Shown: positions 63,423 to 64,000 of the stretch, piece after piece
Numbering within the stretch: position 1 is the stretch's first letter
How the letters are laid out: every line of letters begins with the position of its first letter
From: Vreelandella neptunia
Lineage (GTDB): Bacteria > Pseudomonadota > Gammaproteobacteria > Pseudomonadales > Halomonadaceae
NCBI RefSeq assembly: GCF_000712975.1
Contig: NZ_JHQL01000004.1
Span: forward strand, 248,001-312,000
Direction: 5' to 3'
DNA length: 64,000 nucleotides
The notes under the pieces: generated by a model
Told to the model about the DNA's origin: nothing
What the model saw: the letters and a program-made list of their open reading frames with translations, nothing else
Database searches by the model: none
Position numbers and translations under genes: made by a program

Positions 63423-63881
63423 ACGACTTACCTCCCTTCCAACATAAAAGCTGTCAATCGTAAAAACTGTCAATCATAAAGCTGTCGACCAAAAAAAGGT
63501 TCAGTGACAAAGACAGTTTAAAAATAAAATCATTACGTTACTTATAATCTTGCATAACTTATGCCTACACTCAGATAAAAAACAATTATTGTTAAAAATC
63601 ATAAATTTAAATAAAAAAGAAAACCCTCCAATCATTAACAAGCAGTGAACGGACGTGGGTTCAAACTGGCACATGTGACGACATTGGACGCCTAGCACAG
63701 GAGGCGTTGTGACACACCTTGTCTACTTATGTATAATAAATATTAATAAATAACCGAACCCAAACTTAAATTTCAATTATGAACCGTTTTGTGTCGCTGT
63801 TTGCAGGGAAAGCCATCTGGTCACTAGGAAGCGAACTGAGCAACGACACAAGGCTGCTCATTCACGCAATAGGCATCGCTG
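63423..63881. other. AT-rich divergent promoter region of lipoprotein and proV genes
   Basis: No gene is seen. The sequence is A+T-rich from 63500 to 63620 and again at 63725-63760. A TATAAT hexamer at 63732-63737 is preceded by TTGTGA (63707-63712) with 19 bp spacing and could be the proV promoter, leaving a leader of about 140 bases. Osmotic control is expected for proV but no specific site is recognised. Confidence 0.45.
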
Positions 63882-64000
63882 ATGGACGAGACACGCCCTG
63901 TCAAAATTCAGGTACGCGGCTTAAGCAAGGTATTTGGTAAGCAGCCAAAAAAAGCCCTTGAGCTCCGCGACCAAGGCTTAAAACGCCCTGAAATCCTTGA
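63882..64000 (+). CDS. proV: Glycine betaine/proline ABC transporter ATPase, 5' end only
   Basis: The frame opens at ATG 63882 and runs off the window after 39 codons. It reads T-R-P-V-K-I-Q-V-R-G-L-S-K-V-F-G-K-Q-P-K-K-like sequence and then L-E-L-R-D-Q-G-L-K-R-P-E-I-L-E, the well-conserved start of ProV/OpuAA ATPases, before the Walker A. ProV powers uptake of compatible solutes, central to a halophile. Only the N terminus is visible, so the rest (ATPase core, CBS domains) and the proW/proX neighbours cannot be checked. Confidence 0.8.
   Translation, partial: MDETRPVKIQVRGLSKVFGKQPKKALELRDQGLKRPEIL

Overview
The window looks like chromosome of a halophilic gammaproteobacterium, most likely Halomonas or a close relative (Halomonadaceae). 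The core genes on the right fit this: two very acidic lipoproteins, a glycine-betaine/proline ABC transporter ATPase (proV-like) running off the end, an NtrC-type two-component pair and Fur-controlled siderophore genes. The assignment rests on protein character and gene content; no ribosomal RNA is present to confirm it.

The left two thirds (1 to about 40,400) is a stack of genomic islands built at one tRNA gene. The intact tRNA (anticodon CAT, probably tRNA-Ile2) is at 40386-40462 on the minus strand. A 48-bp copy of its 3' end recurs at 24249-24296 and at 2904-2951, and each of the three copies has a tyrosine integrase or integrase remnant immediately to its left (39227-40288 intact; 24003-24173 fragment; 2118-2828 broken by a stop). 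This indicates three tandem elements. The leftmost holds decayed metal-related genes (a disrupted secreted protein, a truncated beta-propeller, a frameshifted DUF411 protein). The middle one (2952-24248) holds a RelE/NadS-type toxin-antitoxin pair, an orphan DUF6088 gene, a TPR gene and a large minus-strand defence operon. The right one (24297-40383) holds another toxin-antitoxin pair, an OLD-family ATPase fused operonically to a type III restriction-modification pair, a remnant of a conjugation gene cluster (VirB5, EexN, VirB6, a MobC/TraJ-like protein and a replication-type protein), a second decayed integrase, and an AT-rich KAP-family NTPase.

The defence operon (23508 down to 5918) is the most notable part. 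Its genes overlap or nearly touch and encode, in order of transcription: an SNF2 helicase with a C-terminal nuclease-like domain; an ATPase plus HNH nuclease resembling Septu PtuAB; a DUF1156 DNA methyltransferase; an ABC-type ATPase broken by a frameshift; a small gene with an internal deletion; an McrB-like AAA+ protein; a DUF2357 protein with a PD-(D/E)XK-type nuclease motif; and a DUF499 ATPase. I cannot match this exact combination to a named system.

Right of the tRNA (40,500-64,000) is ordinary chromosomal sequence: a YceI-like periplasmic protein, a siderophore ABC importer operon with an ABC exporter at its end, two FepA/CirA-like TonB receptors, an RND efflux pair between them, a LysR regulator, an AEC transporter, a PQQ-type sugar dehydrogenase, a sensor kinase and sigma-54 response regulator, two acidic lipoproteins and the start of proV. 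Fur-box-like sites lie in the divergent promoter region 47199-47482 and upstream of the second receptor.
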